The notes under the pieces are model-generated. The model was not told the DNA's origin. It saw only the letters and a program-made list of their open reading frames with translations, and did no database searches. Made by a program: the position numbers and the translations under genes. Of a stretch of 64,000 nucleotides of DNA, positions 43,733-54,754 are shown piece by piece (the first letter of the stretch is position 1; each line of letters starts with the position of its first letter). This stretch comes from Orientallactaga sibirica (taxonomy: Eukaryota; Chordata; Mammalia; Rodentia; Dipodidae): assembly GCA_036365145.1 (NCBI GenBank), contig JAEOAD010000040.1, positions 17,618,501 to 17,682,500 on the forward strand, written 5' to 3'.

Positions 43733-43947
43733 TTTTTTTTAATTATTCATTTATTTTGAGAGAGAAAGAGAGAGAGAGAAAGGCAGATAAAGAGAATGGG
43801 CACTCCAGGGCCTCCAGCCACTGCAAATGAACTCTATATGCATGTGCCACCTTGTGCATCTCACTTATGTGGATTCTGGGGAATAGAACTTGGGTCCTTT
43901 GGCTATTGCAGGCAAGCACCTTAACCACTAAGCTACTCTTCAGCCCC
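43733..43947 (-). mobile_element. DIP-like SINE
   Basis: Reverse copy in tandem with the previous one, 8 bp apart. Confidence 0.92.
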
Positions 43948-44383
43948 AAAGTACATTTTTGAAGTAGTTATAGAATTATTCAAAGAGTATAATATGGCTC
44001 TGTAAACTTAAAATACATGCCCTGAACAGCATAGTGGTTGTGAATGCTTATGTACACACAAAAAGGGATGGAAAATGGCCTGGAAGGATACAACAGGCTG
44101 ACAGTAGTGCTCGCTCCTAGGGGGGTGGAGAAGGAAGAAGACCAGAGCCGGTGTGGGAGGCGGCAGTTTATTAGACTTACCTTTATGCATAAAATTTTTT
44201 TAACATGCTATAAAAGCTCTGGAAATCAATTTAACAAAAGTCAACAGTTATTAACTTCTGATATAAATACGATGATTGATATAATTTCATATGCTCCAAC
44301 TGCAATTTGAAATGGAGTTCATTATACCCATTCATGAAGTAATTGGTTTTCACAGAACAAAATGCAAAAGTTACACAGCGAGG
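43948..44383. other. Intergenic, unassigned
   Basis: No recognised gene or element. Confidence 0.4.
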
Positions 44384-44583
44384 GGGCTGGAGAGATGGCT
44401 TAGCGGTTAAGGTGCTTGCCTGCAAAGCCAAAGGACCTCGGTTTGATTCCCCAGGACCCATGGAAGCCAGATGCACAAGGTGGCGCATGTGCCTGGAGTT
44501 CATTTGCAGTGGCTAGAGGCCCTGGTGAGCCCATTCTCTCTCTCTCTTTCTCTCTCAAATAAATAAGTAAAAAAATTTTTAAA
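44384..44583 (+). mobile_element. DIP-like SINE
   Basis: Full-length. AAAAGTTACACAGC is identical on both sides. Confidence 0.95.
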
Positions 44584-44818
44584 AGTTACACAGCAGAAAG
44601 GATTCTTGCTTCCATTCTTCCTGCCCAGTCCTTTGGTTGGTTCCTTGTCCTCAGCGGTAGGCCAACACTGTTGTCTCTTTCTTACTGCATTTTGCTAGAG
44701 GTTTTCACTCTTGACACCCCCTCCCCACAGGAATATATATCCTTTTTACTACAGACGGTGGCTATTGTATTTACCCAGAGCTTTTAATACTGCTGTACAG
44801 AAGTGTCCTCTTTGTTTT

Positions 44819-45017
44819 TTAAAAATATCATTTATTTATATGTGTGACAGAGAGAGAGAGAGAATGGGCATGTCTAGGCCTCTTGCTGCTGCAAATGCAT
44901 GCATCACTTTATGCATCTGGCCTTACGTGGATACCTAGGAATTGAACCCAGGACAGCAGGCTTTTGCAAGCAAGCAAGCAAGCATCTTAAACTGCTAAGC
45001 CAAATCCCCAGCTCTTA
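44819..45017 (-). mobile_element. DIP-like SINE
   Basis: Reverse, diverged. Contains (AAGC)n at 44970-44984. Confidence 0.9.
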
Positions 45018-45058
45018 ATTTATTTTTTAGTTTTTTCTTGAAAGAGTATTTCTTAAAA

Positions 45059-45292
45059 AATTTTTTTGTTTATTTTTATTTATTTATTTGAGAGCAACAG
45101 ACAGAGAGAGAAAAAGAGGCAGAGAGAAAGAGAGAATGGGTGCACCAGAGCCTCCAGCCACTGCAAACCAACTCCAGATGCATGCACCACCTTGTGCATC
45201 TGGCTTAGGTGGGTACTGGGGAATTGAGCCTCAAACTGGGGTCCTTAGGCTTCACAGGCAAGCACTTAACCACTAAGCCATTTCTCCAGCCC
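45059..45292 (-). mobile_element. DIP-like SINE
   Basis: Full-length reverse copy with the GAGCCTCAAACTGGGGTCCT variant seen also at 13322, 37838 and 48474. Confidence 0.93.
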
Positions 45293-46439
45293 CTATTTTT
45301 CAGTTTTTCTTGGGAATGTTAATATATGAACATGCTGCAAATTGGTCATATTTCCATCAGTTATCATCCTTTGTCCCCTCCTTTACCTCCATCCCACTGA
45401 GGGCTCTCCTCTGCGGGGTTGTCAGTAATCACAGCGGGATCATGAATACACTGCTCAGTCACTGTGCAGGGGGCCAGTGCCTCAAAGTACACCTTCCCAC
45501 TCTGTGGCTCTTACCATCCCCTCTCTCCATCCCCTCTTCAGCAATGTTCCTTTAGCCTTAGAGAGTTAATTAGAAGTGTCCTTTAGTGTTAAGCTATGGC
45601 AGCCTCTTATTTTCTGCTCTGATGGGTTTTGAGTCTCCTCAATGTCTAACACCATCTCCCTGGAGGAGGTTGTCAGGCTAACAGTGAGAGCAGCACTCAA
45701 ATGGAATCCACCACTTCCTCTATGATGTCTCCTGGGTCCTAATGGGTGTGATAGAGATGATTCATCCTGTGGTAGACATTTGGCTTTCTCTTGTCATTTT
45801 GATGGGCCCTGGGTCTCCCCTATATGGTCCTCTTTAGTTCAATGACTTCAATGGTAGTCTTAACAAGAGTAATGTAGGAGTGCTTTGCAGGTTGGATTGA
45901 GGGAACACGAGACTGGACTTGAATTAGCAATTCAACAGGCTCAGTCAGTGACATGGAGGAAGAAGCAGCTAACAAAATTGAGTGGAAATTCAAATGAAAA
46001 GATAGGGGTAGATGCAAAACATCTGCAGGAGTGTAATGTGTGAGACTTAACAGAGACTGGCTGAAAAGTAAAAGAGTCAAAGATAAGAAACTCCAGTTTA
46101 ACACAAACGTAGGTGAGTGAAGACCCACACTTAGGTTGTGTGAACAGAAAGAGAGGAATTAGGAAGGAAAGCTGGTTTGATGAGGAGGGGAAGTGAGGGA
46201 AACTGCACATACCGAGAACAAGGCTTTAAGGAGGTGTTTGGTTAACAGAAAGTAGTCAATTCGGATATTAGAGTGAGTAAATGAACGAAATGTGGTGCAG
46301 GAGCTAAGGGAGGTGGTCAAGGCCATTATGTGGGACCTTACTGTGGAATGACACACCCGCCCTTCTTGTCATCGTCTAACTATAACTTAGTATGCTGACT
46401 AAGATCCATGTTTCCCTGTCTGCTACCTCCCCTATACCC
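45293..46439. other. Intergenic, 1.1 kb, unassigned, partly purine-biased
   Basis: 45850-46340 is purine-rich on the plus strand and leaves overlapping minus-strand open frames of 65-102 codons with no family likeness. It may be a decayed transposon outside my recognition. Confidence 0.35.
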
Positions 46440-46613
46440 TCAAGGAGAGAGAGGGAGGGAGGGAAAGAAAGAGAGAATGGGCATGTCTCGGCCTCTTGCT
46501 GAACCTCCAGACTAATGTGCCACTTTGTGTACCTGGCTGGGTACTGGGGTATTGAACCAGGCCCTCAAGCTCTGCAACCAGTGCCTTAACCGCTAAACCA
46601 TCTTTCCTGGCTC
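46440..46613 (-). mobile_element. DIP-like SINE, tail lost
   Basis: Starts in the GA run. Central CAAACTCCAG block shortened. Confidence 0.85.
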
Positions 46614-46743
46614 CACATTCTACACTTAACTTTTTTATGGAATCAGCCTTATGAGAAGGACAGCACATGTCTTTCTGTGCCTGGCTTTCTTTACTTGACA
46701 CAATAATCTTTATTTCAACCCATGGTGTTCCAAATGCCAAGAT

Positions 46744-46929
46744 GAGCCAGGCGTGGTGGCACATGCCTTTAATCCCAGCACTGGGGAGGCAGAGGTAGGA
46801 GGACCACCATGAGTTCAAAGCCACTCTGAGACAACATAGTGAATTCCAGGTCAGCCTGGGCTAGAGTGAAACCCTACCTCAAAAAAACCAAAGAAGAAGA
46901 AGAAGAAGAAAAAAAAGAAAACCACCCCC
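46744..46929 (+). mobile_element. B1 SINE in L1, 12-bp target duplication
   Basis: AAATGCCAAGAT at 46732-46743 and 46930-46941, identical. Tail with GAA units. Confidence 0.96.
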
Positions 46930-47127
46930 AAATGCCAAGATATCATTCTTTTTGTATGGCTGAGCAGTAGTCCATTGTGTACACATATTACCTTTTCTTT
47001 ATCCATTTATTGATTTCTTCCATTTCTCAGTTATTGTGAATAGTGTTTCAATGAACACATACTGACTGCATGACCTTGTATATAGCAACAAAGTAGTGGG
47101 ACTGCTGAATAATATGGTAATCCTATT

Positions 47128-47376
47128 TTTAATTTTTCTTATTTTTAGAGAGTGTAAGAGTGAGTGAGACAGAGACAGAGGGAAAGAGAGAATTGGCATG
47201 CTAGGGCCTCAGCCACTGAAATTGAATTCCAGACACTTGCACCACCTAGTGAGCAAGTGCGACCTTGCACTTGCCTCACCTTTGTGCATCTGGCTTACAT
47301 GGGATCTGGAGAGTCAAACATAGGTCCTTAGGCTTCATAGGCAAGTGCCTTAACCACTAAGCCATCTCTTCAGGCC
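47128..47376 (-). mobile_element. DIP-like SINE, long subtype, in L1
   Basis: Contains the CACCTAGTGAGCAAGTGCGA block. CCTATTTTTAATTTTT lies on both sides. Confidence 0.95.
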
Positions 47377-47491
47377 CTATTTTTAATTTTTAAAGAAATC
47401 TCTGTTCTGTTTTCATAATGATTATACTAATCTGCATTCCTTCCAACAATATGCCATGTCCTTAACAACACTTTTTACTGTCAGTCATTTA

Positions 47492-47698
47492 AAAAATTAT
47501 TTATATTTGTGAGCAGAAATAGATAGAGAAAAGAGAGACAGAAAAAGAGAGAAAGAAAGAGAGCAATAGAATGGTTGTACCAGGGCCTCGATGCATTTAG
47601 CACTTTGTGCATCTGGCTTTACCTGGGTACTGGGGAATTGAACCTGGGTAATTAGGCTTTGCAGGTAAGCACCTTAATGTTGAGCCAGCTCTTCAGCC
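47492..47698 (-). mobile_element. DIP-like SINE in L1
   Basis: Reverse copy. CTGTCAGTC lies on both sides. Confidence 0.93.
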
Positions 47699-47724
47699 CT
47701 GTCAGTCTTTTTTGACAAGTCATT

Positions 47725-48310
47725 CTGTTGCAGTCATTTTCTCATTGCTGGGTCAAACATCCCACCAGAAGCAGCTTACGGGAGGAAAGGCTTACAGATT
47801 CCAGGGGAAGATGCATTGTGGCAGAAGAAGCTGGCTCACTCCAGCATACACCCCAAAGCAGAAAGATATAAACCAACAGTCAGCAAGGATGAACAGTCAG
47901 AGCTCAAACTGCTCTTTACACACCCAGTAGGACGGGCTTGAAGACACTCTCCCAATGACCCACCTCTAGCAGGGTTCCAGTTACCAGAAACTTAAGTAGG
48001 AAGCTTAACCTTAATCAAAAATCCCTGGGTGGAGAAGAGATGGCTTTGTCATTAAGGCACTTGCCTGTGAAGACTAAGGACATAGGTTTGATTCCCCAGG
48101 ACCCACATAAGCCGGATGCATCTGGAGTTCATTTGCAGAGGCTGAGGCCTTGGTATGCCCAATCTCTCTCTCTCTCTCTTTCGCTCTCTCTCTGTCTGTC
48201 TGTCTGTCTGTCTACCTCTTTACCTCTCTCAAATAAACAAATAAATAGGTAAAATACTTTTAAAAGATCCCTGGATCTTTGGGCTACAAATACATTCAAA
48301 CCACCACACT
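47725..48310 (-). mobile_element. Old repeat (MaLR/URR1-like), split by a SINE
   Basis: 47725-48018 plus 48268-48310. GAGGAAAGGCTTACAGATTC and CATTCAAACCACCACA are typical ends of this class. It itself sits within the L1. Confidence 0.5.
48029..48265 (+). mobile_element. DIP-like SINE
   Basis: Forward copy with (CTGT)n (48193-48213). (A)ATCCCTGG / GATCCCTGG flank it. Confidence 0.92.
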
Positions 48311-48321
48311 TTCTTTTTGGT

Positions 48322-48539
48322 TGTTGTTGTTTATTTTTTATTTTATTTATTTGAGAGTGACAGTCAGAGAAAGAGGCAGAGAGAGAATGGGTGCGCCAGA
48401 ACCTCTAGCCACTACAAACTCCAGACACATGCATCACCTTGTGCATCTGGCTTACATGGGTCCTAGGGAATCGAGCCTCGAACCAGGGTCCTTGGGCTTC
48501 ACAGGCAAGTGCTTAACCGCTAAGCCATCTCTCCAGGCC
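48322..48539 (-). mobile_element. DIP-like SINE
   Basis: Reverse copy. ACCACCACACTTTCTT is identical on both sides. Confidence 0.95.
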
Positions 48540-48843
48540 CACCACCACACTTTCTTACCAGGGTGAGGTGATACCCTGCCAAGTCTTTGGTTGTCATTCC
48601 CCTCATGACTCATGATGCTGAGCAAGTACCTTCCATCCATTTGGATGTCTTCTCTTGAGACATGTCCATCAGAGGGCTTCCTCACTTTTCCTTTAGGAGA
48701 TCTGGTTTTTGTTATTGAGTTTTGGGTTGTTCATTTCTATTTAGAATATTACTTTTTCATTATACGTATGGTTTCCAAGTGTATTATCCCATTCTGTAGG
48801 TTTTTCACGCTTGGTTGTTTCCTTTGCAGTGTAGGCAGTTTTT

Positions 48844-48880
48844 GGTTTGTTTGTTTGTTTGTTTGTTTGTTTGTTTGTTT
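48844..48880. repeat. (GTTT)n microsatellite in L1
   Basis: Nine GTTT units. Confidence 0.95.
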
Positions 48881-48910
48881 GAATTTCATGTAATCCCACT
48901 TGTCTATTTT

Positions 48911-49181
48911 TTTTTATTTTTTGAGGCAAGCCCAACAGACTGGCCTTTTGTTTCCAATGCGAGAGAGTGAGAGCGAGAGCAAGAGAGAGAGAGAGGGAGA
49001 ATTGGTGCACCAGGGTCTCCAGCCACTGCACACTCCAGACACGTGGACCACCATATGTGCATGTGCAACCTTGCATGCTTGTGTCACTTTGTGCATCTGG
49101 CTTACATGGGACATGAAGTCAAACATGGGTCCTTAGGCTTCACAGGCAAGAGCCTTAACCACTAAGCCATCTTTCCACCCC
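48911..49181 (-). mobile_element. DIP-like SINE, long subtype, with odd 3' part
   Basis: Between the duplicated CACTTGT(C/T)TATTTTT, the tail is followed by an unusual GAGGCAAGCCCAACAGACTG stretch before the GA run. Confidence 0.88.
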
Positions 49182-49467
49182 TCACTTGTTTATTTTTGAA
49201 TTTCTGTCAGGAGCCTTTAAAATCATATCCAAAAAAACAATAGAAATTCATATTCATTAAAATGCCCCAAAGCATGTTGCTTATCTTTTCTTCTAATAGT
49301 TTTACATTTTCAAGTTTTAAATTTAAGTTTTTAATACATTTTTGGTTTATTTTTTGTAATTGATGAGAGGCAGGTGTTTAGTATCTGTCTTCTGTATATG
49401 GATGCCTACTTTTTCATGCATTTCTCTAATGTATGTTATTAGCACCTTTGTCAAAACTCAGTTGAGA

Positions 49468-49694
49468 GGGCTGGAGAGATGGCTTAACAGTTAAGGTGTA
49501 TGCCTGCGAAGCCTAAGGACCCCGGTTCAATTCTCCAGGTTCCACGTAAGCCAGATGCACATGGTGGTGCATGCGTCTGGAGTTTGTTTGCAGTGGCTAG
49601 AGGCCCTGGCGTTCCCTATTCTCTCTCTCTCTCTCTCTCTCTTCTTTCTCCCCCTCTCTTTTTCTCAATAAAAAAATAAATTAAAATTTAAAAA
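49468..49694 (+). mobile_element. DIP-like SINE in L1
   Basis: Full-length. CAGTT(G/A)AGAG flanks it. Confidence 0.94.
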
Positions 49695-49702
49695 ATCAGT
49701 TA

Positions 49703-49919
49703 AGAGCTGGGAAGATTGCTCAGCAGTTAAAGGTGCTTGCTTGCAAAGCCTGCAAGCCAGAGTTCAATTCCCCAGTACCCATGTAAGTCCAGATGCACAA
49801 AGTGGCCCATGTATCTGGAGTTTGAAGTGGCAAGAGGCCCTGGTGCACCCATTCTCCCCTCTCTTTCATTCATTGTTTCTCCTTGCAAATAAATAATGAA
49901 TAAAAATATATTTTAAAAA
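49703..49919 (+). mobile_element. DIP-like SINE
   Basis: Forward, diverged head (GAGCTGGGAAGATTGCTCAG). Confidence 0.92.
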
Positions 49920-49926
49920 ATAAGTT

Positions 49927-50167
49927 GGCTATGGGCATGAAAGACTGTTTAATCAGTTAAAGCACTTGCCTGCAAAACCTAAGGACCCAGGTTTGATGCC
50001 CCAGGACCCATATAAGCCAGATGTACAAGGTGGTGCATGCATCTGGAGTTTGTTTGCAGTGGCTAGAGGCCTTTGTGCACCCATTCTTTCTTTCTGTCTT
50101 TCTCTATCTGCTTCTTTATCTCTCTCTCTCCTTCATAAATAAACAAACAAACAAATTAAAAAAAAAT
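49927..50167 (+). mobile_element. DIP-like SINE
   Basis: Third of three consecutive forward copies. Confidence 0.92.
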
Positions 50168-50176
50168 AGGGTATGT

Positions 50177-50307
50177 AAGCCAGGTATGGTAGTGCATGCC
50201 TTTAACCCCAGCAGTTAGGAGGGCGAGGTAGGATCACCTGGGACTACAGAGTGAGTTCCAGGTCAGCCTGGGTTAGAGTGAGACCCCTACCTTGAAAACA
50301 ACAAAGT
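50177..50307 (+). mobile_element. B1 SINE
   Basis: Internally shortened B1. Confidence 0.92.
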
Positions 50308-50323
50308 AGTTTATAAAATCTGG

Positions 50324-50486
50324 TGGGCTGGGGAGTTGGCTTTCTAATACAGAACCTGCTGGCCTGGGTTCAGTTCGCTAGAACTCACATAAAGTTATAT
50401 GCACAAAGTGGAGCATGCATCTGGGAGTTTGTTTGCAGTGACAAGAGGCCCTGGTATTCCCACAGAGTCTGTCTCTTGCAAATAAC
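50324..50486 (+). mobile_element. DIP-like SINE, tail lost
   Basis: Broken off at CTTGCAAATAAC by the next reverse B1. Confidence 0.88.
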
Positions 50487-50622
50487 TTTTTTTTTTTTTG
50501 AGGTAGAGTCTTGCTCTAGTTCAGGCTGACTGGAATCTACTATGTAGTCTCAGGGTGGCCTTGAACTCTCGCTGATCCTCCTACCTCTTCCTCCTGATTG
50601 CTGGGATTAAAGGTGTGTGCCA
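50487..50622 (-). mobile_element. B1 SINE
   Basis: Reverse B1, 5' end incomplete (GGGATTAAAGGTGTGTGCCA). Confidence 0.92.
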
Positions 50623-50640
50623 GTTTTTAAAATGTGAAAT

Positions 50641-50715
50641 CCTAGGAGCAGTGGCATGCACACGCAGTCCCAGCACTGGGGAAGTTAAAGTGAGAGGATC
50701 ACTTGACACCAGGAA
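50641..50715 (+). mobile_element. B1-like fragment, old
   Basis: GCAGTGGCATGCACACGCAG then CCCAGCACTGGGGAAG. Confidence 0.6.
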
Positions 50716-50790
50716 TATGAGAAGACGAGCACAGTGTTAGGTATGTTGTTCTTTTCATGGGGATGAGGAGACCAAACTGTGCAACATAAA

Positions 50791-50978
50791 AGTTGGGTAG
50801 AGCCAGGCGTGGTGGCACACCTTTAATCCCAGCACCCGAGAGGCCGAGGTAGGAGGATCTCCGTGAGTTCGAGGCCACCCTGAGAATACATAGTGAATTC
50901 CAGGTCAGCCTAGACTAGAGTGAGACCCTACCACTAAAAAAACAACAACAAAAAAACAAACAAACAAACAAACAAAAA
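50791..50978 (+). mobile_element. B1 SINE with (CAAA)n tail
   Basis: Full-length, near-consensus. Confidence 0.94.
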
Positions 50979-50982
50979 TTTG

Positions 50983-51054
50983 GATGTGTAGCTCAATGGT
51001 AGAGGGGGTGTTTAATATGTTTGAGGCCCTGGGTTCAGTTCTCAAAGGAAAAAA
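50983..51054 (+). mobile_element. ID SINE
   Basis: GTGTAGCTCAATGGTAGAGG and GAGGCCCTGGGTTCAGTTCT match the tRNA-Ala-derived ID core. Confidence 0.85.
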
Positions 51055-51459
51055 ATCAGTTGGCTATAGATACATGAGCTAGCTTACTTCTAAGCTTTCT
51101 AGTCCATCGCTTTGCTTAAATACCTTTTAAAATGCCACTACCATGCTGTTTTATTACAGCTGTATAGTATATTTTGAAGTCAGATAGCTTCCTTTCTACT
51201 ATCTGCTTAATTCTTTTTGCTTAAGATGAATTTGGCTCTTTGGGGTTCCTTTTATGGTTCCACATAAAGTTTAGATGGAATAGCTTCTTCTAGTTCTGTA
51301 AAGATTACTGTTGCCATTTTGATGGGGATAGGATTGATTCTATAGATTGCTTTGGGCAGTATAAATATTTGATCAATATTGATTCTGCTAATCCATGAAC
51401 TCAAGATGTGTTTCCACTGTTTTTGTGTCTTCTTAAATTTCTTTTCTTTTCTTTTTCTT

Positions 51460-51464
51460 CTTCT

Positions 51465-51516
<52 letters not shown>

Positions 51517-51642
51517 GTTTTTCAACGTACAGTCTCACTCTGGCCCAGGCTGACCTGGAATTAACTATGTAGTCTCACGGCGATCCTCCTACCTCTGCCT
51601 CCCAAGTGCTGGGATTAAAGGCATGCACCACCATGCCCAGCT
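51460..51642 (-). mobile_element. B1 SINE with very long poly(T)
   Basis: Reverse B1 with about 46 T in a row. TTAAATTTCTTTT of the L1 host is found on both sides. Confidence 0.95.
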
Positions 51643-51715
51643 TAAATTTCTTTTATTAGTGCTTTATAATTCCCATCATAGAGACCTTTTACCTCTTTGG
51701 TTAAACTTATTGCTA

Positions 51716-51918
51716 GGGCTGGAGAGATGCCTTATGGTTAGGGCACTTGCCTGCAAAGCCTAAGTACCCCTGTTCTACTCCCTGAACCCGCATAAGCAAG
51801 GTGCACAAGGTGGCGCATGTGCCTGGAGTTCGTTTTCAGCAGCTGGGAGGCCCTGGCATGCCTATTCTCTCTGTCTCTCTCAAATAAATAAATAAATTTA
51901 TTTAATATAAAAAAAAAG
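51716..51918 (+). mobile_element. DIP-like SINE in L1
   Basis: Forward copy, AAATAAATAAATTTATTTAA tail. Confidence 0.92.
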
Positions 51919-52205
51919 AAAGTGTACTAAATTTCTTTCTTGAGCTGTTGGTTGTTCAACAGTAGATTGCTTAATTGTTATGTTTTTGCATAGCTTCCAA
52001 AGTTTTTCTCATAATTGAGTTTTAGTTTTATTGCATTTAGTCAGAAAAGATAATATGGTTTGAATATTTTAAAGTTTGTTGAGACTTGTTTTGTGGCTTA
52101 TCATTATATCCTGTCTTGGAGAATGTTCCAAAGTCTGATACAATGAGTATTTAGTAGCAATTGGATATAAGGTTCTAGATATATGTTAGGTCCATTTGGT
52201 CTAGA

Positions 52206-52985
52206 ACAGGGCTTCTTAAACTCCTTATAACCCCTTTTAACTTGAAAATATTGTATGTGATCCCCAAATATATAGCTACCTCAAATATAAAATAGGCACA
52301 CAAATCAAACATTTATTGACAAGCTATAAAGAAATTGATTTCTTAATTTTTATTTATTTATGAGAGACAGAGAGAGGGAGAGAGAGAGAGATTGGGAGAG
52401 AGAGAATGGGTGCACCAGGGCCTCTGGCCATTGCAAACAAACTCCAGATGCATGCACCACCTTGTGTATCTGGCTTATTTGGGACCTGGAGAACTGAACC
52501 TGTGTCCTTAGGCTTCACAGGCAAGCACCTTAACCCCTAAGCCATCTCTCCAGCCTAAGAAATTTATTTTAAAACCGTTCCTTGGCATACATCTAATTGT
52601 ACCATTTAGCCAAGATGAAAGCAAAATTGCATACTAATGAAATGAATATGCTTGTTTATTCTCACATAAGGAAATACATCTTGGCTGAATATTTGACACT
52701 ATACAAATAGAGCATCTTCAATGTTTTTCACAGTTGATTGATATTTTGATTTTATAATCATCAGTGCTGAGAATCCCACTTCTTATAAATATACAATACA
52801 AAATGGGAGAAGTATGTTTTGCCCATTTCAGAAATTGTTAAAAATCCTGTCCTCATCCCAAACCAAAATGCATTTAATGATTGTTTTTAATGAAATTCAG
52901 ATCAGCAATCCATGCTTCAATTTTTAGAATCAAACTTTCTAATAAGACACAATCTTAAAATGTACCAACTTTATACTCACATGCT
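52206..52985 (+). mobile_element. Ancient DNA-transposon-like remnant, split by a SINE
   Basis: GGGCTTCTTAAACTCCTTAT, AACCCCTTTTAACTTGAAAA and AATAGGCACACAAATCAAAC recall an old mammalian DNA transposon. The part after the SINE is less clear. Confidence 0.35.
52341..52555 (-). mobile_element. DIP-like SINE
   Basis: Reverse copy. AAGAAATT(G/T)ATTT flanks it. Confidence 0.94.
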
Positions 52986-53282
52986 GAGGAATGATGGAAG
53001 AATTTGGAACTTTGATCAAAGAAACCTTGCAGAGATTAATGGTCTGTTCCAGTGAGAGTTTGAAAGACCTAAATGTAGAAAAAGCTGTGGCTTGTGAAGG
53101 ATTAACTTATAAGATTTCAGAGGGAAAAGAGGACTTTGCCAGGAACTGGGCTAGAAGCTAAGCTGCATTCTGCCTAAGCCCTGAGAACTTGAGCAAAACT
53201 GAATTTTTGATGGATTGGTGTGTTTGATGGACAATGTAGAAAAGAAAGATATGAAAGATAAAAGTTGTCATAGAAAGAAATG

Positions 53283-53465
53283 AATGCTGGGTGTGGTGGT
53301 ACATGTCTGTAATCCCAGCACTTGGGAGGCAGAGGTAGAAGGATTGCCATGAGTTTGAGGCCATCCTGAGACTACATGAATTCAGGTCAGCCTGAGCTAG
53401 AGTGAGACCCTACCTTGAAAAAAAATAAAAAGGAAGAAGAAAGAAAGAAAAGAAAGGAAAAATTT
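53283..53465 (+). mobile_element. B1 SINE with purine tail
   Basis: Full B1, tail of GAAGAAAG/GAAA units. Confidence 0.93.
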
Positions 53466-53498
53466 GGGCAGGACAGTATGAGGATGAGGAATCTTGAC

Positions 53499-53660
53499 TT
53501 TTTTTGTTTGTTTTGTTTGTTTGTTCGAGGTAGGGTCTCATTCTGGCCCCAGCTGACCTGGAATTATCTATGTAGTCTCAGGGCAGCCTCAAACTCACAG
53601 CAGTCCACCTACCTCTGCCTCCCAAGTGCTGGGATTAAAGGCGTGCACCACCACTCCCGG
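53499..53660 (-). mobile_element. B1 SINE
   Basis: Reverse B1. ATC(T/C)TGACTTTTT flanks it. Confidence 0.94.
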
Positions 53661-54173
53661 CAAATCCTGACTTTTTAAAGAGGATGGGGACTTCGGGAGG
53701 AATGTTCAAGGAGTGTTCTGCTCCTCAAAGTTGGCTTTCTTTCCCCTTGGATTAACAAATTTTGGTAGTCAAGCACACTGAGTACTGATTTTGGAAGTAT
53801 TACAAATGCAGGAAAGAGGGGGGGTCATTGGATTTGCCACACGGTTTATTGGAGATGGCCACTGGGCAATGTGAGGTAGAGTTGTTGACGTCCCTCTGTG
53901 GAGGCCCTGGTGAAGCCATGGAAGAGAGCCATGAAAATGAACTGTGGATTGAACTGGAGACCCCAGGTTTTTGGAGATGCCAGGATTTTAGAACAGCTGC
54001 CAGGGAAAACTGCTTGTTCTGGCTTGGGTAGATCTGCCCCAAAAGCAAGCAGCTAAATCTGGAGGGGAAATTAGAGCCCAGAGATTGTGTCATGGGTCAC
54101 AGATGCCTGATATGGAGCTGCAGAATTTGATGTTTGCTCTACTGACTTTCTATCTTGAATGGGTCCAATCTTA

Positions 54174-54176
<3 letters not shown>

Positions 54177-54210
<34 letters not shown>

Positions 54211-54232
54211 ATGGGGAATTTTTTTTTTGCAT
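54177..54232. repeat. Poly(T) tract with repeated GCATGG(G/A)GAA
   Basis: About 31 T, then TTTTTTTTGCATGG repeated once more. No SINE body attached. Confidence 0.85.
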
Positions 54233-54426
54233 GGAGAATATTTACTCTGTGTCATTATGTGTTTTGGTTTTCCAGGCTCGTAATTGAGAGACTGACTTGA
54301 GTTTCAGATGAGACTTTGGACTTTTGAACAGTGGTGGAGTTGTAAAGTCTATGGAGACTTTTAAAGTTGGACTAAATGCATTTGGCATCATGAGATGGCC
54401 ACGAGTCTATGGCAGGCAGAATATAG

Positions 54427-54754
54427 TGGTTTGAATAGGAAATGTCCCCCATAGTCTCATGTGTTTGTGATTAAACCTCCTCCTACATCCCCAGCTAGTG
54501 AAGCCTTAGGGAGGTGGGGCCCTGCTGGAGGAGGTGTGTGACTGGGAGCAGAGCTTGAGGTTTACTGGCCCAGCTTGCTGGTTCTAGCTAACTCAGCTCA
54601 ATCTTGCTGCTAGTGTCCAGCGGCTGTGGCAAGATGTGAGGCCCATCATGCTGAAGTTTTTCATTGAGGCTGTTACCCTGAAATAAACCCCCTCCTCCCA
54701 TGAGCTGCTTTTGGTCAGGTGTTTTGTCCTATTGATGAGAAGGCAACCACAACA
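54427..54754 (+). mobile_element. LTR-like ~330-bp element (MaLR-LTR-like or URR1-like)
   Basis: It begins TGGTTTGAATAGG, ends ACCACAACA, and contains GGAGGTGGGGCCCTGCTGGA and AATAAA at 54680. It separates two parts of the L1 endonuclease region. Confidence 0.6.

Larger units (their letters stand above)
52986..54426 (+). mobile_element. Probable MaLR-type internal region
   Basis: GGAATGATGGAAGAATTTGG, GAGACTTTGGACTTTTGAAC and GCATTTGGCATCATGAGATG resemble non-coding internal sequence that precedes MaLR LTRs. It runs straight into the LTR-like element at 54427 in the same direction. No viral open frames. Confidence 0.45.

Noticed and set aside
45820..46356. Stacked minus-strand frames of 65-102 codons
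   Set aside because: Explained by strand purine bias, with no recognisable protein family.
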